64,000 nt of DNA from Bradyrhizobium sp. ISRA464 (GCF_029910095.1 NZ_CP094526.1:6324001-6388000), one strand, 5' to 3'; positions 17,468-27,579 are shown, counted from the first letter of the stretch. Program-made: numbers and translations. The notes: a model not told the origin generated them from the sequence alone.

Positions 17468-17961
17468 AGGCGTGGGTTACCTATCTTGAGATGACAGATC
17501 CATCGAAGGTCATGAGATTTCCAGCGCCAGCGCTGCCGCTCTCGATTACCGGACGGCGACTTGCTGTGAAGGACTACCTGCGCCTATTCCGTCTGGTCGG
17601 GGATCGCGTTCAATGGGACCTTCGCACCAAGGCATCCGAGGCCGAGGTAGCGCAGCTGATCAGCGCGCACGACCTGATGACGCTCGTGCTGCGTGTCAGC
17701 GATGTTGCCCGCGGTCTATGTGAATTCCGCCAACAATCCGACCGCGAAGTCGAGCTCCTGTTCTTCGGCATCGATGCCCAACTGGAAGGGCAAGGACTTG
17801 GACGTTATTTTCTGTCGAAATGCCTTACAATTGCATGGGCTCGCCAGCCAGGCCGGATTTGGCTTCGGACCGACGAGTTCGACAGTCCGAAGGCGGTGAA
17901 GTTGTACGCATCCGTTGGCTTCTCGATTTTCGACCGCCGATATGAGGACATCGCCGATTGA
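17464..17961 (+). CDS. GNAT-family N-acetyltransferase
   Basis: A 165-residue protein of the GNAT fold, which transfers acetyl from acetyl-CoA to an amine. The acetyl-CoA-binding motif A is visible as LEGQGLGRYFLSKCL (Q/RxxGxG/A type, about residues 105-120), followed by motif B (SPKAVKLYASVGFSIF). It overlaps the preceding ORF by ATGA. With the ferritin-like protein it forms a small operon, so it may modify or protect an amine product or substrate made there. Acceptor unknown. Confidence 0.82.
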   Translation: MKAWVTYLEMTDPSKVMRFPAPALPLSITGRRLAVKDYLRLFRLVGDRVQWDLRTKASEAEVAQLISAHDLMTLVLRVSDVARGLCEFRQQSDREVELLFFGIDAQLEGQGLGRYFLSKCLTIAWARQPGRIWLRTDEFDSPKAVKLYASVGFSIFDRRYEDIAD

Positions 17962-18309
17962 TGACGTGAACCTTGGGTTGCACCTGCATATTTGGTGTGC
18001 AGCTACGTCATCGACGAGAACGGTCACATCCACGCCGTCCATCACAAGATGCACGATCGCCTTGGAGGTTTGACCTGCTCAGGCAGGCCTGATTCGGCTA
18101 AACAGCTTGACGATCGCGCAGCTGCGAGAAGTTTGCGCGGGCGGTCGATGATGTGCGCCTACCAACGGCCAAAGCTGCCACTTCCTCCGCGATTGGTTCC
18201 TGACGTAACAGAAAAAAACTGGTCTTGATAATCTGTGTAACCACGCGGCAACCGCCGAAAATATGCCGAAAAGATCAGGCGCTGTCCGACCGGTCGGCAA
18301 TACCCAATC
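17962..18309. other. Intergenic stretch
   Basis: No gene supported; upstream region of the MFS transporter gene. Confidence 0.4.
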
Positions 18310-19740
18310 ATGGCAATTCCCGGCCCGAATTACAGCTCGGCCGGCGAGAGGGTCTTCCGCAACCGGCCATTTCAGATGGGAAGGAAACTCGCGGTGTCAC
18401 AAGCGTCCAATTCGCATGCAACGGCCAAGTCGCGCATCGGCGCGATCTTGCGTGCGACCAGCGGCAATTTCCTCGAGCAGTTCGACTTTTTTCTGTTCGG
18501 CTTTTACGCCAGCGCCATTGGGAAGGCGTTCTTCCCCTCGGAGAGCGAAACAGCTTCGCTGCTCAACACCTTCGGCGTGTTCTGGCTCGGCGCCCTGATG
18601 CGTCCGGTTGGCGCGATCGTGCTCGGAGCCTATATCGACAAGCTCGGACGTCGGCAAGGCTTGATCGTCACACTCTCGATCATGGCAATCGGCACCGTGA
18701 TTATCGCCTTCTGTCCGACTTACGCGACAATCGGCATCGCAGCGCCCATCATCGTGCTGGTCGGGCGGTTGCTGCAGGGCTTTTCTGCCGGCGTCGAGGT
18801 TGGCGGCGTTTCGGTTTATCTGTCGGAAATCGCAACGCCGGGCCGGCGCGGTTTCTACACCTCCTTCCAGTCGTCCAGCCAGCAGGTCGCGATCTTCGTC
18901 GCAGCGATCATAGGCTACGTCCTGAACGAATCGATTCCGGCCGAAACGGTGGCCGCTTGGGGCTGGCGCATCCCGTTCTTTCTCGGCTGCCTCATTATTC
19001 CGCTAATCTTCTTCCTGCGAAGGACGCTGGAGGAAACGCCGGAATTTCTGGCCATGAAGAAGCATCCCACGACCCGCGAGGTGTTTGCTTCGGCGCTGGC
19101 CAACTGGCGCGTGGTCATTCTCGGCATGATGATCGCAATCCTGACCACGACGACCTTCTATTTCGTCACGGTTTACACGCCTACATTTGGCAAGAGTATC
19201 TTGAAACTGTCCAGCCAGGACGCTCTCTTCGTGACACTCTTGGTTGCCGTCACCAATTTCATCTGGAATCCGGTTGGCGGCGCCGTTTCTGACCGAATCG
19301 GCCGCAAGCCGGTTCTGCTGACCATTGCGGGGCTCGCGCTGGTGACCACCTATCCTGCCTTGTCCTGGCTCGTCAGCGCGCCCTCGTTCGCCAAGATGCT
19401 GGCAGTGGCGATGATGTTCTCATTCTATTTCGGCATCTACAGTGGCACCATGTTGGGCGCGCTTGTTGAGATCGTACCGATGCATGTGCGCACCACCTGC
19501 TTCTCCCTGGCCTTTGCGCTCGCGGCCGCCCTGTTTGGCACCTTTACGCCATTTGCCTCGACCTGGCTCATCAATCAAACTGACGATAAGGCTTCGCCCG
19601 GCTTTTGGCTGATGTTCGCGGCCCTGCTCGGCATCATTGCGGCACTTACGGTCTATCCCGGAACCAAAAAGCCCTCGAGAGTTGCGAAGCCGGCGCGGCC
19701 CGAACGACCCACCGGGGCTTTGCAGGCCACACCGCGCTAG
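18310..19740 (+). CDS. MFS transporter, metabolite:H+ symporter (MHS) type
   Basis: A 476-residue integral membrane protein with about 12 hydrophobic segments. [16 protein letters not shown] (TM1), [21 protein letters not shown] (the MFS loop 2-3 signature) and [21 protein letters not shown] (TM4-5) are hallmarks of the MHS branch, which includes citrate/tricarballylate and proline-betaine symporters. The C-terminus is an arginine/proline-rich tail. ATG 18376 is an alternative start that would remove an unneeded leader. A strong terminator follows. It is likely a carboxylate uptake carrier; export cannot be excluded. Confidence 0.88.
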   Translation: MAIPGPNYSSAGERVFRNRPFQMGRKLAVSQASNSHATAKSRIGAILRATSGNFLEQFDFFLFGFYASAIGKAFFPSESETASLLNTFGVFWLGALMRPVGAIVLGAYIDKLGRRQGLIVTLSIMAIGTVIIAFCPTYATIGIAAPIIVLVGRLLQGFSAGVEVGGVSVYLSEIATPGRRGFYTSFQSSSQQVAIFVAAIIGYVLNESIPAETVAAWGWRIPFFLGCLIIPLIFFLRRTLEETPEFLAMKKHPTTREVFASALANWRVVILGMMIAILTTTTFYFVTVYTPTFGKSILKLSSQDALFVTLLVAVTNFIWNPVGGAVSDRIGRKPVLLTIAGLALVTTYPALSWLVSAPSFAKMLAVAMMFSFYFGIYSGTMLGALVEIVPMHVRTTCFSLAFALAAALFGTFTPFASTWLINQTDDKASPGFWLMFAALLGIIAALTVYPGTKKPSRVAKPARPERPTGALQATPR

Positions 19741-19761
19741 CCCCAATCGCTTGGCCGTCAT

Positions 19762-19796
19762 GACGGCCCCTGACGCGAATCGTCAGGGGCCGTCTT
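19762..19796 (+). terminator. Strong hairpin after the MFS gene
   Basis: GACGGCCCCTGACG (19762-19775) and CGTCAGGGGCCGTC (19781-19794) form a perfect 14-bp stem with a 5-base loop followed by TT. It starts 21 bp after the stop codon. Confidence 0.75.
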
Positions 19797-20252
19797 GGCG
19801 GATGGACTCTCGACCCCGCTCGCGATCGCCATCAGCGCAATTCTGGCGCTGACGCCCGCGCCGCGAGGACACGACCATCATCGCGATCATCGACTTGCTC
19901 CAGTTGGGATTCGTGGATCGGTATCGGTGGCCTCTGATCCCCACTGTGGCTCGGCTGGCAGGCGCTCCGCTTCACCTCGCAGAGGTCGGCCTCGACCCGG
20001 CTGCATCCTCCGCCTGAAACAGAGCGAATTCATCATCAGGGCCGAAGTATCGCGCCACCTTGAAGTGATACGATGGTATACCACACGCGCTCGACTGGGC
20101 AGACAGTTCAGCGAGCCGTCATGCGATACGAGAATATTCGCGACCCGCGAGCTGCGCTGTACGCACTGAACAGCTCTTTTGACGAGGGTATGCTCACTCG
20201 CCGGCAACGCGCTGCTCCGACAACGTGGCCCATCGCCAAACGATCCTGCGGA
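19797..20252. other. Gene-free stretch between the MFS gene and fixA
   Basis: Convergent region: transcription from the MFS gene and from fixA points into it. No plausible gene. Confidence 0.4.
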
Positions 20253-21095
20253 TCAGACATCGCGGACGAGTGTCGCAAGATCGGTCTCAAGCTTTGGCTG
20301 GTGCTTGAAGATGGCATCGATCAACGCTTGCGCCGGCTGCTCGGCCGCCTCCACCAGCGCCGCCTTTTCAGCGCGCGCAGAGGGAGCGAACACGCGCTTG
20401 ACGACGGTCGGCGAGCCCTTGAGTCCGCATTTGGAGAGGTCCTCGACGCCGGCGTCCTGCGCGCTCCATTTCACGATTGACGCGCGAGCGGCGCGCAATG
20501 CATCGGCCATGGCACCGCGGCGAATCTGGTTGGTCGCCTCGAGCATCGTAATGAGACATGGCAGTTTGGTCTGCAGAACTTGGACGCCGCCTTCGGAGCG
20601 TCGCTCCGCTTCGATCGTACGCGCTGTCAAATCCAGATCTCTGATCTTGGCGACGTAGGTCAGCTGCAGGGCGCCGAGCCGCTTGGCGATGCCGGGCCCG
20701 ACCTGCGCGGTATCTCCGTCGATAGTCTGCTTGCCGGTAAATATGACGTCTGGCGCGCCATATTCCTGACCAATCTTTTGAATCGCAGTCGCCAGCGCAT
20801 AGGTCGTTGCCAGAGTATCGGAGCCGGCGAAGCAGCGATCGGTAAGCAGAACGGCGCGGTCGGCGCCAAAGGTCAACGCCTTGCGTAACGAATCCTCCGC
20901 CGACGGCGGCCCCATTGTAAGCACCGTGATCTCACCGCCGAATCGATCGCGCAGCTCCAGTGCGGCCTCAAGCGCAAAGAGATCGTACGGGTTGATGATG
21001 GTCGGCACGCCCTGGCGCATGATCGTATTGGTGACTGGGTGAACGCGGATCTGCGCGGAATCGGGGACCTGCTTGATGCAGACGACGGTGTGCAT
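20253..21095 (-). CDS. fixA: Electron transfer flavoprotein beta subunit FixA
   Basis: A 280-residue ETF-beta protein, full length for FixA. The N-terminus MHTVVCIKQVPDSAQIRV, then INPYDLFALEAALELRD, TMGPPSAEDSLRKALTFGADRAVLLTDR and FTGKQTIDGDTAQVGPGIAKRLG are typical. With FixB, FixC and FixX it forms the complex that feeds electrons to nitrogenase by flavin-based bifurcation; fixBCX are not in this window, as in Bradyrhizobium where fixA is separate. It follows nifA on the same strand and has its own -24/-12 promoter 36 bp upstream. Confidence 0.96.
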   Translation of the reverse strand: MHTVVCIKQVPDSAQIRVHPVTNTIMRQGVPTIINPYDLFALEAALELRDRFGGEITVLTMGPPSAEDSLRKALTFGADRAVLLTDRCFAGSDTLATTYALATAIQKIGQEYGAPDVIFTGKQTIDGDTAQVGPGIAKRLGALQLTYVAKIRDLDLTARTIEAERRSEGGVQVLQTKLPCLITMLEATNQIRRGAMADALRAARASIVKWSAQDAGVEDLSKCGLKGSPTVVKRVFAPSARAEKAALVEAAEQPAQALIDAIFKHQPKLETDLATLVRDV

Positions 21096-21130
21096 GTTGT
21101 TCTCCGGAGGCTTCGACAGCCAACGGGAAC

Positions 21131-21146
21131 AGCAAGTGTCGTACCA
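21131..21146 (-). promoter_or_regulatory. RpoN (-24/-12) promoter of fixA
   Basis: On the minus strand TGGTACGACACTTGCT matches TGGYAC-N5-TTGC exactly. It ends 36 bp before the fixA ATG. I did not find a perfect NifA site (TGT-N10-ACA) in the preceding 200 bp. Confidence 0.85.
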
Positions 21147-21585
21147 TCGCAGATTCCAGTAATAAATTAATTAGTACAGCAACTTATACGATTCCAGCAT
21201 AACCAGCCCAAGCTCCGGCGACGACAGAACTCCGACATTCGTCGTGGGTGCGACAGCAGGTTCGGCCTGCTTGATGTGGAGTTGACCTGCGACCTACGGC
21301 GCACCATTCAAAATGGAATCTGTGTTGCTGGCGTCAATCCCGACGCTGATCAGGCAGCGGCAGCAAGGCCGCAGCGCCCAACGGACGACAGGTTTGACGT
21401 GGCGGGCCGTTGGTGATCGCGCCGCTTTGGCGGCGCTCTCAGCGTCCAGTTAACTACCTACGGGCAGCCTTTGACGCGCTTCACCGCTGCGACTAATCAT
21501 ATGCAGGAGTCCGCGCGAACCCTTGAGCCTTGCTCTGTGCCGACCGCTTGCCTCACTTGATTGCCGTCGCGACGCGCTCTTGCGT
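21147..21585. other. nifA-fixA intergenic stretch
   Basis: No gene. A 7-bp GC hairpin, GCGCCGC/GCGGCGC at 21419-21436, lies 150 bp behind nifA but lacks a T-run. The left edge is the fixA promoter. Confidence 0.4.
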
Positions 21586-23334
21586 TCAGAAGCGCTTGAT
21601 CTCGACTCCATATTTCCTCAATGCATAGCCAATCTGCCGCGGCGTTAGTCCAAGCAGCCGTGCTGCCTTTGCCTGCACCCAGCCCGACCGTTCCATCGCG
21701 GCAATGACGCGCTCGCGATCGGCCGTCTTCCCGCCCGCCACGAGAGCTGTGCCGGCAGCAGGCAGCGGAGGCCGATCATCGCTGACAGGTACGAGCGGCG
21801 CAGCCGCTTCAGTGGGCCGCGTGGCCGGCCTCACCGACATTGGCGCAGCAAGTCCCGGTTGGGGCGTCGCCTCTTCCGGCTTGCTCTTCCACAGCATCGC
21901 GGAAAGGCATTGACCGTGGCAGCATGCAAAGTCACTCCTGACGATTGAAGGTCCCGGCGCCAGAGTGGCAGTGCGTTCGACGCAATTTTCAAGCTCGCGG
22001 ACATTGCCAGGAAATCCGCAGTTCATCAGCACCTCAATCGCGCTGGTATCGAACGTCAGCGCGCGGCCGTTCTCCTTGTTGAAAGCGGCGAGAAACTCAA
22101 CGGCGAGCAGCGGAATATCACTGCGCCTTTCGCGCAGCGCCGGCAGCAGCAGAGGAACCACGCTGATCCGATAATACAGATCGGCGCGGAATTCGTTCCT
22201 TACGACCGCCTCTTCGAGGTTCTTATTGGTTGCCGCAATCACGCGAACGTCGACTTTGATGGTCTGATTGCTGCCGAGGCGCTCAAACTCCTGCTCTTGC
22301 AGGACGCGTAGTAACTTTGCCTGAAACGAGGGCGAGATCTCGCCGATTTCATCAAGGAACAGAGTGCCTTTGTCGGCGAGCTCGAAGCGTCCCTTGCGCG
22401 AACTGAACGCGCTGGTAAACGCACCTTTCTCATGACCGAACAACTCGGACTCCAGCACCGCCTCCGGGAGGGCAGCGCAATTCAGCTTGATGAAGGGCCG
22501 CTTGGCACGCGGCGAGAGCTCGTGAATAGCCTTGGCGACCAGCTCCTTACCCGTTCCGGATTCGCCGCGCAGCAGAACCGTGCTGTTAGACTTGGCAACC
22601 ACGGCAATCTTGTCCAGCAAGCCTCGCAGAGCCGGGCTGTCGCCAATGATGCCCTGAACATGAACCTTCTTACGTTCCCGCGCGGGCGGCTTAAGCTCGA
22701 GCAGTTGCTTCTGCAGCCGGTCCTTTTCCGTCATCAGTCGCTCGCGGTCACAGGCGAACAGGCGATGCAGCTTCACTGTCTGCCCGACCAGATTGGCGAT
22801 CATGGTCAGCAGACGTACGTCGTAATCGAGCAAAACGTCCGACCTGTCGTCGAGAATGCGGTCGATGGTCAGGGTCCCGACGACTTTTGCGTCGATGCGA
22901 ATGGGCACACCGATGAAGGAGACCGGCTGATTGTCGGACGCCCCAAGCACCTCCAGGTCCGCGGCAGTAAAGGCCGGCTCAGCAGCCACATTTTGAGCGA
23001 CGAGCGGCCTGTCCGTCGCCATAATTTGATCGATCGCCTTCTGTGGCAGACGCATCCGATAACGCTCATCACTGCCTTCGCTCCAGCCGGCTCCGACCGT
23101 GATATCCGGCATGCCATCATCGTCGAACAGCGAGACGATGCCGTGTCGCATCTGCACAAACGATTGCAGCAGATCCACGACATTGGTCAACGTGACTTCG
23201 AGCCGGCACGGAGCGGCGAGCACCTTCGATATTTCAAAGATGCCGCTCAGCGCACTCTCGCGCCGCGGCTCAACACAGATCTCGCGGTCTGTCTCTGACT
23301 GTGATCTTTCGCGCGCGCAAGCCATATGCAGCAT
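21586..23334 (-). CDS. nifA: Nif-specific sigma-54 activator NifA
   Basis: A 582-residue enhancer-binding protein. ATG 23334 has GGAG eight bases upstream; a longer frame reaches 23403. Order: N-terminal GAF domain; AAA+ domain with Walker A GESGTGKE, the sigma-54 contact loop GAFTSA and Walker B FLDEIGEI; then the interdomain linker with CCHGQC, a cysteine motif of the oxygen- and redox-sensitive rhizobial NifA type; and a C-terminal Fis-type HTH (QAKAARLLGLTPRQIGYALRKYGVEIKRF). It activates nif and fix promoters with RpoN. It lies 259 bp downstream of fixR, the known fixR-nifA operon arrangement. Confidence 0.97.
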   Translation of the reverse strand: MLHMACARERSQSETDREICVEPRRESALSGIFEISKVLAAPCRLEVTLTNVVDLLQSFVQMRHGIVSLFDDDGMPDITVGAGWSEGSDERYRMRLPQKAIDQIMATDRPLVAQNVAAEPAFTAADLEVLGASDNQPVSFIGVPIRIDAKVVGTLTIDRILDDRSDVLLDYDVRLLTMIANLVGQTVKLHRLFACDRERLMTEKDRLQKQLLELKPPARERKKVHVQGIIGDSPALRGLLDKIAVVAKSNSTVLLRGESGTGKELVAKAIHELSPRAKRPFIKLNCAALPEAVLESELFGHEKGAFTSAFSSRKGRFELADKGTLFLDEIGEISPSFQAKLLRVLQEQEFERLGSNQTIKVDVRVIAATNKNLEEAVVRNEFRADLYYRISVVPLLLPALRERRSDIPLLAVEFLAAFNKENGRALTFDTSAIEVLMNCGFPGNVRELENCVERTATLAPGPSIVRSDFACCHGQCLSAMLWKSKPEEATPQPGLAAPMSVRPATRPTEAAAPLVPVSDDRPPLPAAGTALVAGGKTADRERVIAAMERSGWVQAKAARLLGLTPRQIGYALRKYGVEIKRF

Positions 23335-23593
23335 GCGAAGGTCTCCGTTGTTATGATCATCCTGCCTGGCATCTTGTTCGGGTCTGCGAGCTTCGTGTTG
23401 CATGTCATGCTCAATCTAGCGCCCAGTTTGACGAGATGACATAGATAGATGACATCCTTTCATGGTGCGACAGCAACTTCACAAAGCGTTGATCCGCCAT
23501 CTTCATGTTCGTGGATCGCTGCACGTTATCGGCGGAGAACGCGAGATCCATTGATCTGCTCAAATCAAGTTATGAATTGCCAGATCCTGCCGG

Positions 23594-24430
23594 CTACAGA
23601 TGCTGGCCGCCATTAATCGGCACCTCGGTACCCGTGACATAGCTTGCCGCGTCTGAGCATAGGAAGAAGATGACCTTGGCGACTTCTTCGGGCGTGCCTA
23701 TCCGACGTAGCGGGATGTTTGGCACAAGCTGGGCTTCCGTGTCCGGCGATAACATCTCGGTCCTGATTTCGCCAGGAGCGATCGCGTTCACGCGAATGCC
23801 GTGTGGCGCATAATCGTGCGCCATTTCGCGCGTGAGACTTGCAAGCGCAGCCTTCGACGTCGCATAGGCGCTGCCCGCAAACGGATGCACCCGTGAGCCG
23901 GCGATCGAGGTCACGTTGACGACCGAACCTGACGCTGATTTCAGCTCGTCAAACAAACCCTGTACGAGCAGGATCGGCGCCACCAGATTGAGATGAAACA
24001 CCTGCATCCAGGTCTCGATAGACGTCGCCAATGATGTCAAGCGGGTGCCATCTGGTGTCTTCGGTGACATGCCGGCGTTGTTGATCAACGCATTCAACGG
24101 CGTCCCTGCAAGTCGCTCCTTGACCTCGGCGATGGCGCGCGGGAGCATCCGATGGTCGCTGAGGTCGGCCTGAACATGATCGTCAGTCCCTGATTCCCAT
24201 GGGCAGCGGCTGCCATCAAACGGTTGGCGCGCGCAGGAAATGATACGCCAACCCGCGTCCGAAAACAGCTTGGCGGTCGCATGGCCAATGCCACGCGATG
24301 CCCCTGTCAGCAACAGCGTTTTCTGTTCTCCCGGTCGGACGCGCGCTTGATCGGCATGAAACGGGCAAGCCACGCCCCTCACCAAAGGCGCGGTGGCTGC
24401 CGGATCGGCATTTGCGAAATTGAGATTCAA
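23594..24430 (-). CDS. fixR: FixR, short-chain dehydrogenase/reductase
   Basis: A 278-residue SDR protein with the cofactor loop TGASRGIGHATAKLF, the NNAG motif (LINNAG) and the catalytic S...YxxxK (SAYATSKAALASL). TTG 24430 is chosen because GGAGG lies five bases upstream and because it gives 278 residues; the frame is open much further but reads as noise. FixR is the first gene of the fixR-nifA operon of Bradyrhizobium; its reaction is unknown and it is reported dispensable for fixation. A -24/-12 promoter and a RegR-like box precede it. Confidence 0.92.
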   Translation of the reverse strand: MNLNFANADPAATAPLVRGVACPFHADQARVRPGEQKTLLLTGASRGIGHATAKLFSDAGWRIISCARQPFDGSRCPWESGTDDHVQADLSDHRMLPRAIAEVKERLAGTPLNALINNAGMSPKTPDGTRLTSLATSIETWMQVFHLNLVAPILLVQGLFDELKSASGSVVNVTSIAGSRVHPFAGSAYATSKAALASLTREMAHDYAPHGIRVNAIAPGEIRTEMLSPDTEAQLVPNIPLRRIGTPEEVAKVIFFLCSDAASYVTGTEVPINGGQHL

Positions 24431-24468
24431 GCACGCCTCCCCATCCTTCAGCCTGCTCCCGAATGCAT

Positions 24469-24484
24469 TGCAGGATTTGGGCCA
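24469..24484 (-). promoter_or_regulatory. RpoN promoter of fixR-nifA
   Basis: TGGCCCAAATCCTGCA on the minus strand has GG and GC in the exact -24/-12 register (TGGC-N8-TGC). It lies 39 bp upstream of the TTG start. Confidence 0.75.
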
Positions 24485-24515
24485 CGGCAAGGCAGACGAT
24501 GTCCGCGTCGGTTTT

Positions 24516-24530
24516 GCAGCCCAATGTCGC
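24516..24530 (-). promoter_or_regulatory. RegR-type activator site upstream of fixR
   Basis: GCGACATTGGGCTGC matches the RegR-box pattern GNGRCRTTNNGNCGC, as I recall it, at all but one fixed position. It sits about 65 bp upstream of the expected start of transcription, where the published fixR upstream activator element is placed (about -68). Confidence 0.6.
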
Positions 24531-25436
24531 GTTCGCGCACAGCCTGTTCTGTTCCAGACATTGCGCGTTTGCATTCTGACAATGACAAATCGTAGGGCAC
24601 GCGCCCTCCCCTTGAGCATGGCGGCGCGCGCCATGTGATCCATCCGACGTTAACCGACACATCTTGCCCGTCGCGCGCTATCGAACTCATCTATAATTCG
24701 CGCGTGCCCGACAGGCTGCCGGCCCACGCTCATTGACCCGATAGAGTTGGCCTCGCCCGATCGCATCCGCAAGCTGGTTGTGAGAGCGCAGACGAGCTAC
24801 TTCTGGCCGGATCGGAGTGCTGCGTCAAGAAGGCGCGTCGCCGCAGCTTCCAACGGCGCACGATCGCAAGCACAAATCTGACGCGACATGCTTCTACGTC
24901 AGGTTTGCCTACGACTGCGCTTTGCATCGATATGACATTGCAAAGTTTGGTCTGCCGCTAACACCACGAAACGAGGGAGACGTCGTAAAGCTGATCCGCC
25001 CGCAACAACTCTACACTGCGCGTCGGTTCATACGAGTGTGCACGACCGTTGCACGCACAGCGTCGCTCCCCGATTTGGCGTCGGAAACCGGCCATTGATA
25101 CGTTGACGCTCCGGCTTGAGGCTCTTGGATGCCGGCGTCGGACGCGATGCGTAAGATTTCGTGATGGAGACCCGTCAGATCGGCCGGGTCGCGATTGGTC
25201 TTTCCGGCCTCGCTTGGTACGCACGCGTTGGCCGCGCGCCATGCATAAGCAAGACCATTTGTTCGCACTCCGTCAGCTTGATGAGGCCGTCGCCTTTCAA
25301 GGCTACCGCCCCCGCCAAAAATCACACTTGCACCCAGCGTCATCTATTGTGAAGGGACAGATTCTCGCAATGGAGGATCGCCGGGGCGACTGACGCGGAT
25401 GCTGCCGAGCTCACAAATGCACAGCTGTGATCGCCA
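24531..25436. other. fixR-nodZ intergenic stretch
   Basis: About 900 bp without a convincing gene. GTGCACGACCGTTGCA at 25038-25053 (plus strand) is close to a -24/-12 element but lacks the GG at -25/-24; it is not followed by a gene and looks like a decayed nif-type promoter. Confidence 0.4.
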
Positions 25437-26423
25437 TCAATCGGCACACTCCGCCGCCGGCTCTTCAATCACGATCAAGCGGCTCGGGTCATTTAGATCG
25501 AACTCGATCACACGCGGGACGAACAGGCTGGCATAGCGGGTGAACGCGCTGGTCGGCGGAAACCGAACCACAGTTTCGCACCTCGCCAGGAGATACATCT
25601 CGATGAGGGCCGAAAAGCCGCCGTCTGCTCCGAGTGTTGCACTATGCAAGGGTCCGGCATGAGGCGCCTGGAACCGCTTTGGGGTCGTGAAAACATCAGG
25701 AAATATACCTGTTATCTTCTCAAGGACGAGCTCACTGTCCGTGCACACGAACACCCGTACGGGTCTTGGGTGAGGCATCGCCTTGGCTTTATCAATCGCC
25801 GCACAGACTTGGCGCAAAGCGAGTGTCGGGTCCGCCCAGTAGGGCGCATGTCCCATAATGTCTTCGCCGTTGCCGTGACGGACGTGAACTCCGATGATGC
25901 TGCGCCCCTCAAAGTGCTCGCGGTAGATCGCGTCAATCCGGGTCTGCACTTCCGATCGCGGTTTGACACTCCGGAATATCTGCCGCTCGGCGTCAGAATC
26001 GCAACGCCACATGAGGCAGGCGTCACACACTACCGTATTGGCGTCGGTGTCCTCTTCGCTTTGGAACAGCTTGTCCAGTTCGTCGCGCTCTCGGAAAATC
26101 TGCTCATCTGGCCGATAAACGCACTCGATCGGTGGCTTATTCCACCACTGCGGAAAGAAGGGGCCCGGAAATGCAAGCTGATTGATCCGATCATCGCAAA
26201 TGACCGGCACACCGGCGATCTCCTGAACCGGCTCAAAAAACACTGGAAATGCATTGGTGAATGGTTGATCGAGATAGCAGGAGCCCCGCCAATCAATGGC
26301 AAGCGTGCGCCCGGTTCGCCGCGCATACCGCCACGCTGCGGCCAGGGACCATAGGCAATCACCGAACCCTGTGCGTCGTCGAGAAACAACGAAGCGATCG
26401 TTCGTCGAGTTACCAGCGAGCAT
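25437..26423 (-). CDS. nodZ: Nod factor alpha-1,6-fucosyltransferase NodZ
   Basis: A 328-residue glycosyltransferase that transfers fucose from GDP-fucose to O-6 of the reducing-end GlcNAc of the Nod factor. RRRTGFGDCLWSLAAAWRYA near the N-terminus and GVHVRHGNGEDIMGHA, which carries the conserved HxRxGNGE donor-binding arginines, are diagnostic; FPPTSAFTRYASLF follows. It lies 361 bp after nodJ on the same strand. No nod box is visible in front of it, which fits reports that nodZ need not be under NodD control. In some bradyrhizobia nolMNO lie between nodJ and nodZ; they are absent here. Confidence 0.96.
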   Translation of the reverse strand: MLAGNSTNDRFVVSRRRTGFGDCLWSLAAAWRYARRTGRTLAIDWRGSCYLDQPFTNAFPVFFEPVQEIAGVPVICDDRINQLAFPGPFFPQWWNKPPIECVYRPDEQIFRERDELDKLFQSEEDTDANTVVCDACLMWRCDSDAERQIFRSVKPRSEVQTRIDAIYREHFEGRSIIGVHVRHGNGEDIMGHAPYWADPTLALRQVCAAIDKAKAMPHPRPVRVFVCTDSELVLEKITGIFPDVFTTPKRFQAPHAGPLHSATLGADGGFSALIEMYLLARCETVVRFPPTSAFTRYASLFVPRVIEFDLNDPSRLIVIEEPAAECAD

Positions 26424-26784
26424 TTGCTTTGCCTCGTTCCGGGATATGGGTTGGATAAGAGAAGGCGTCGCGGAAGCGGGATTTGCCTATCCCACAATAA
26501 ATTGGGCTGTCCCCTCGAAGTCCTCCTGAAACCCGCGCGACAAACATCCCAACCGAGCTCCTCACAAGTCTCGCCCGACTTGGCGACTTGCGATCAATCA
26601 ATCGCGCCTCTCTTGCTTCGTGGCGCCGAGACGGCATGCCCTGGGCTGCGACCTGGCACTGACTGGCATTGTCCGTCCGAAGACAGGTGTGCGCCCGACG
26701 TGTCATGCTGCGGCGTTCCGAGGTGCCGCGACCCCAACCGCAGGCCGCATCCTTTGTAACCTCTTCCTTCAGCCTCACGTGAGG
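26424..26784. other. nodJ-nodZ intergenic stretch
   Basis: No gene and no nod box. Where nolMNO stand in some relatives there is only noncoding sequence here. Confidence 0.45.
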
Positions 26785-27579
26785 TCAACGCATCAGGCGC
26801 CGACGGAACAGTGCTGTCGAAACCAGGAACGGCAATATCGCGTATACGCACAGCGCTGCGATGTGCAGGGTAATGCCACCATCGGCCCGCCCAAGCATCA
26901 CCGGGCGGATGAGGTCGACCGAATGCGCCAGCGGCAATAAGCTCGCCAGGCGTTGTAATGCGCCCGGCAGTTCGCTGGCGGGAAAGACTGCCCCGCACAG
27001 GAATACCATGGGCGTGATGAAGAGCGTCTGGTAAAACACGAAGTAGTCATAGCTGGGCGCGAGAGATATCACGACCATGGCTAGGCTCGCGAATACGACG
27101 CCGGTCAAGGCAATTGCAGGCATTGCGTAGAAAACGGAGCGCCACGGCGCATAGCCCAGCATGACCGCGACAATTCCGATTGCCGTCCCCGCCAGGACGG
27201 ACTTGCTCGCCGCCCACGCCAATTCGCCCAGAACAATGTCGCCGAGCGTAAGCTGCGTGGACAGGATCGCTTCCCAGGTGCGCTTTGCGTCCATGCGGGC
27301 GAACGCTGCGTACATTGTTTCGAAGGTCGCCGACGTCATCGCGCTAGTCGCGACCATTCCGGCCGCTAGAAATGCGATGTATGAGGTACCCTCGACACGA
27401 CCAACGATGATGCCGAGGCCGAAGCCCAGACCAAACAGATTGGTGAGGGGATCGGCGAGATTGCCGAGAACGGATGCGATCGCCACTTTCCTCCATGCCA
27501 GAAAGTTGCGTCGCCATACCGCGATCCAGTTATATGCGTTGGCGGGCAAGGTCGCCGCATAACCTTGAACCATCCTCAT
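26785..27579 (-). CDS. nodJ: Nod factor export permease NodJ
   Basis: A 264-residue ABC-2-type membrane protein with about six membrane segments, the partner of NodI in Nod-factor export. The start [25 protein letters not shown] and [20 protein letters not shown] are typical; the conserved [17 protein letters not shown] lies before the last helices. Its ATG overlaps the nodI stop (ATGA), which fixes the start and implies coupled translation. Much longer in-frame sequence upstream belongs to nodI in another frame. Confidence 0.95.
   Translation of the reverse strand: MRMVQGYAATLPANAYNWIAVWRRNFLAWRKVAIASVLGNLADPLTNLFGLGFGLGIIVGRVEGTSYIAFLAAGMVATSAMTSATFETMYAAFARMDAKRTWEAILSTQLTLGDIVLGELAWAASKSVLAGTAIGIVAVMLGYAPWRSVFYAMPAIALTGVVFASLAMVVISLAPSYDYFVFYQTLFITPMVFLCGAVFPASELPGALQRLASLLPLAHSVDLIRPVMLGRADGGITLHIAALCVYAILPFLVSTALFRRRLMR

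Noticed and set aside
18225..19292. 355-codon frame overlapping the MFS transporter
   Set aside because: Arginine-rich shifted reading of the transporter gene; the transporter frame has clear family motifs.
22432..23298. 288-codon frame antisense to nifA
   Set aside because: Shadow of nifA; no motifs.
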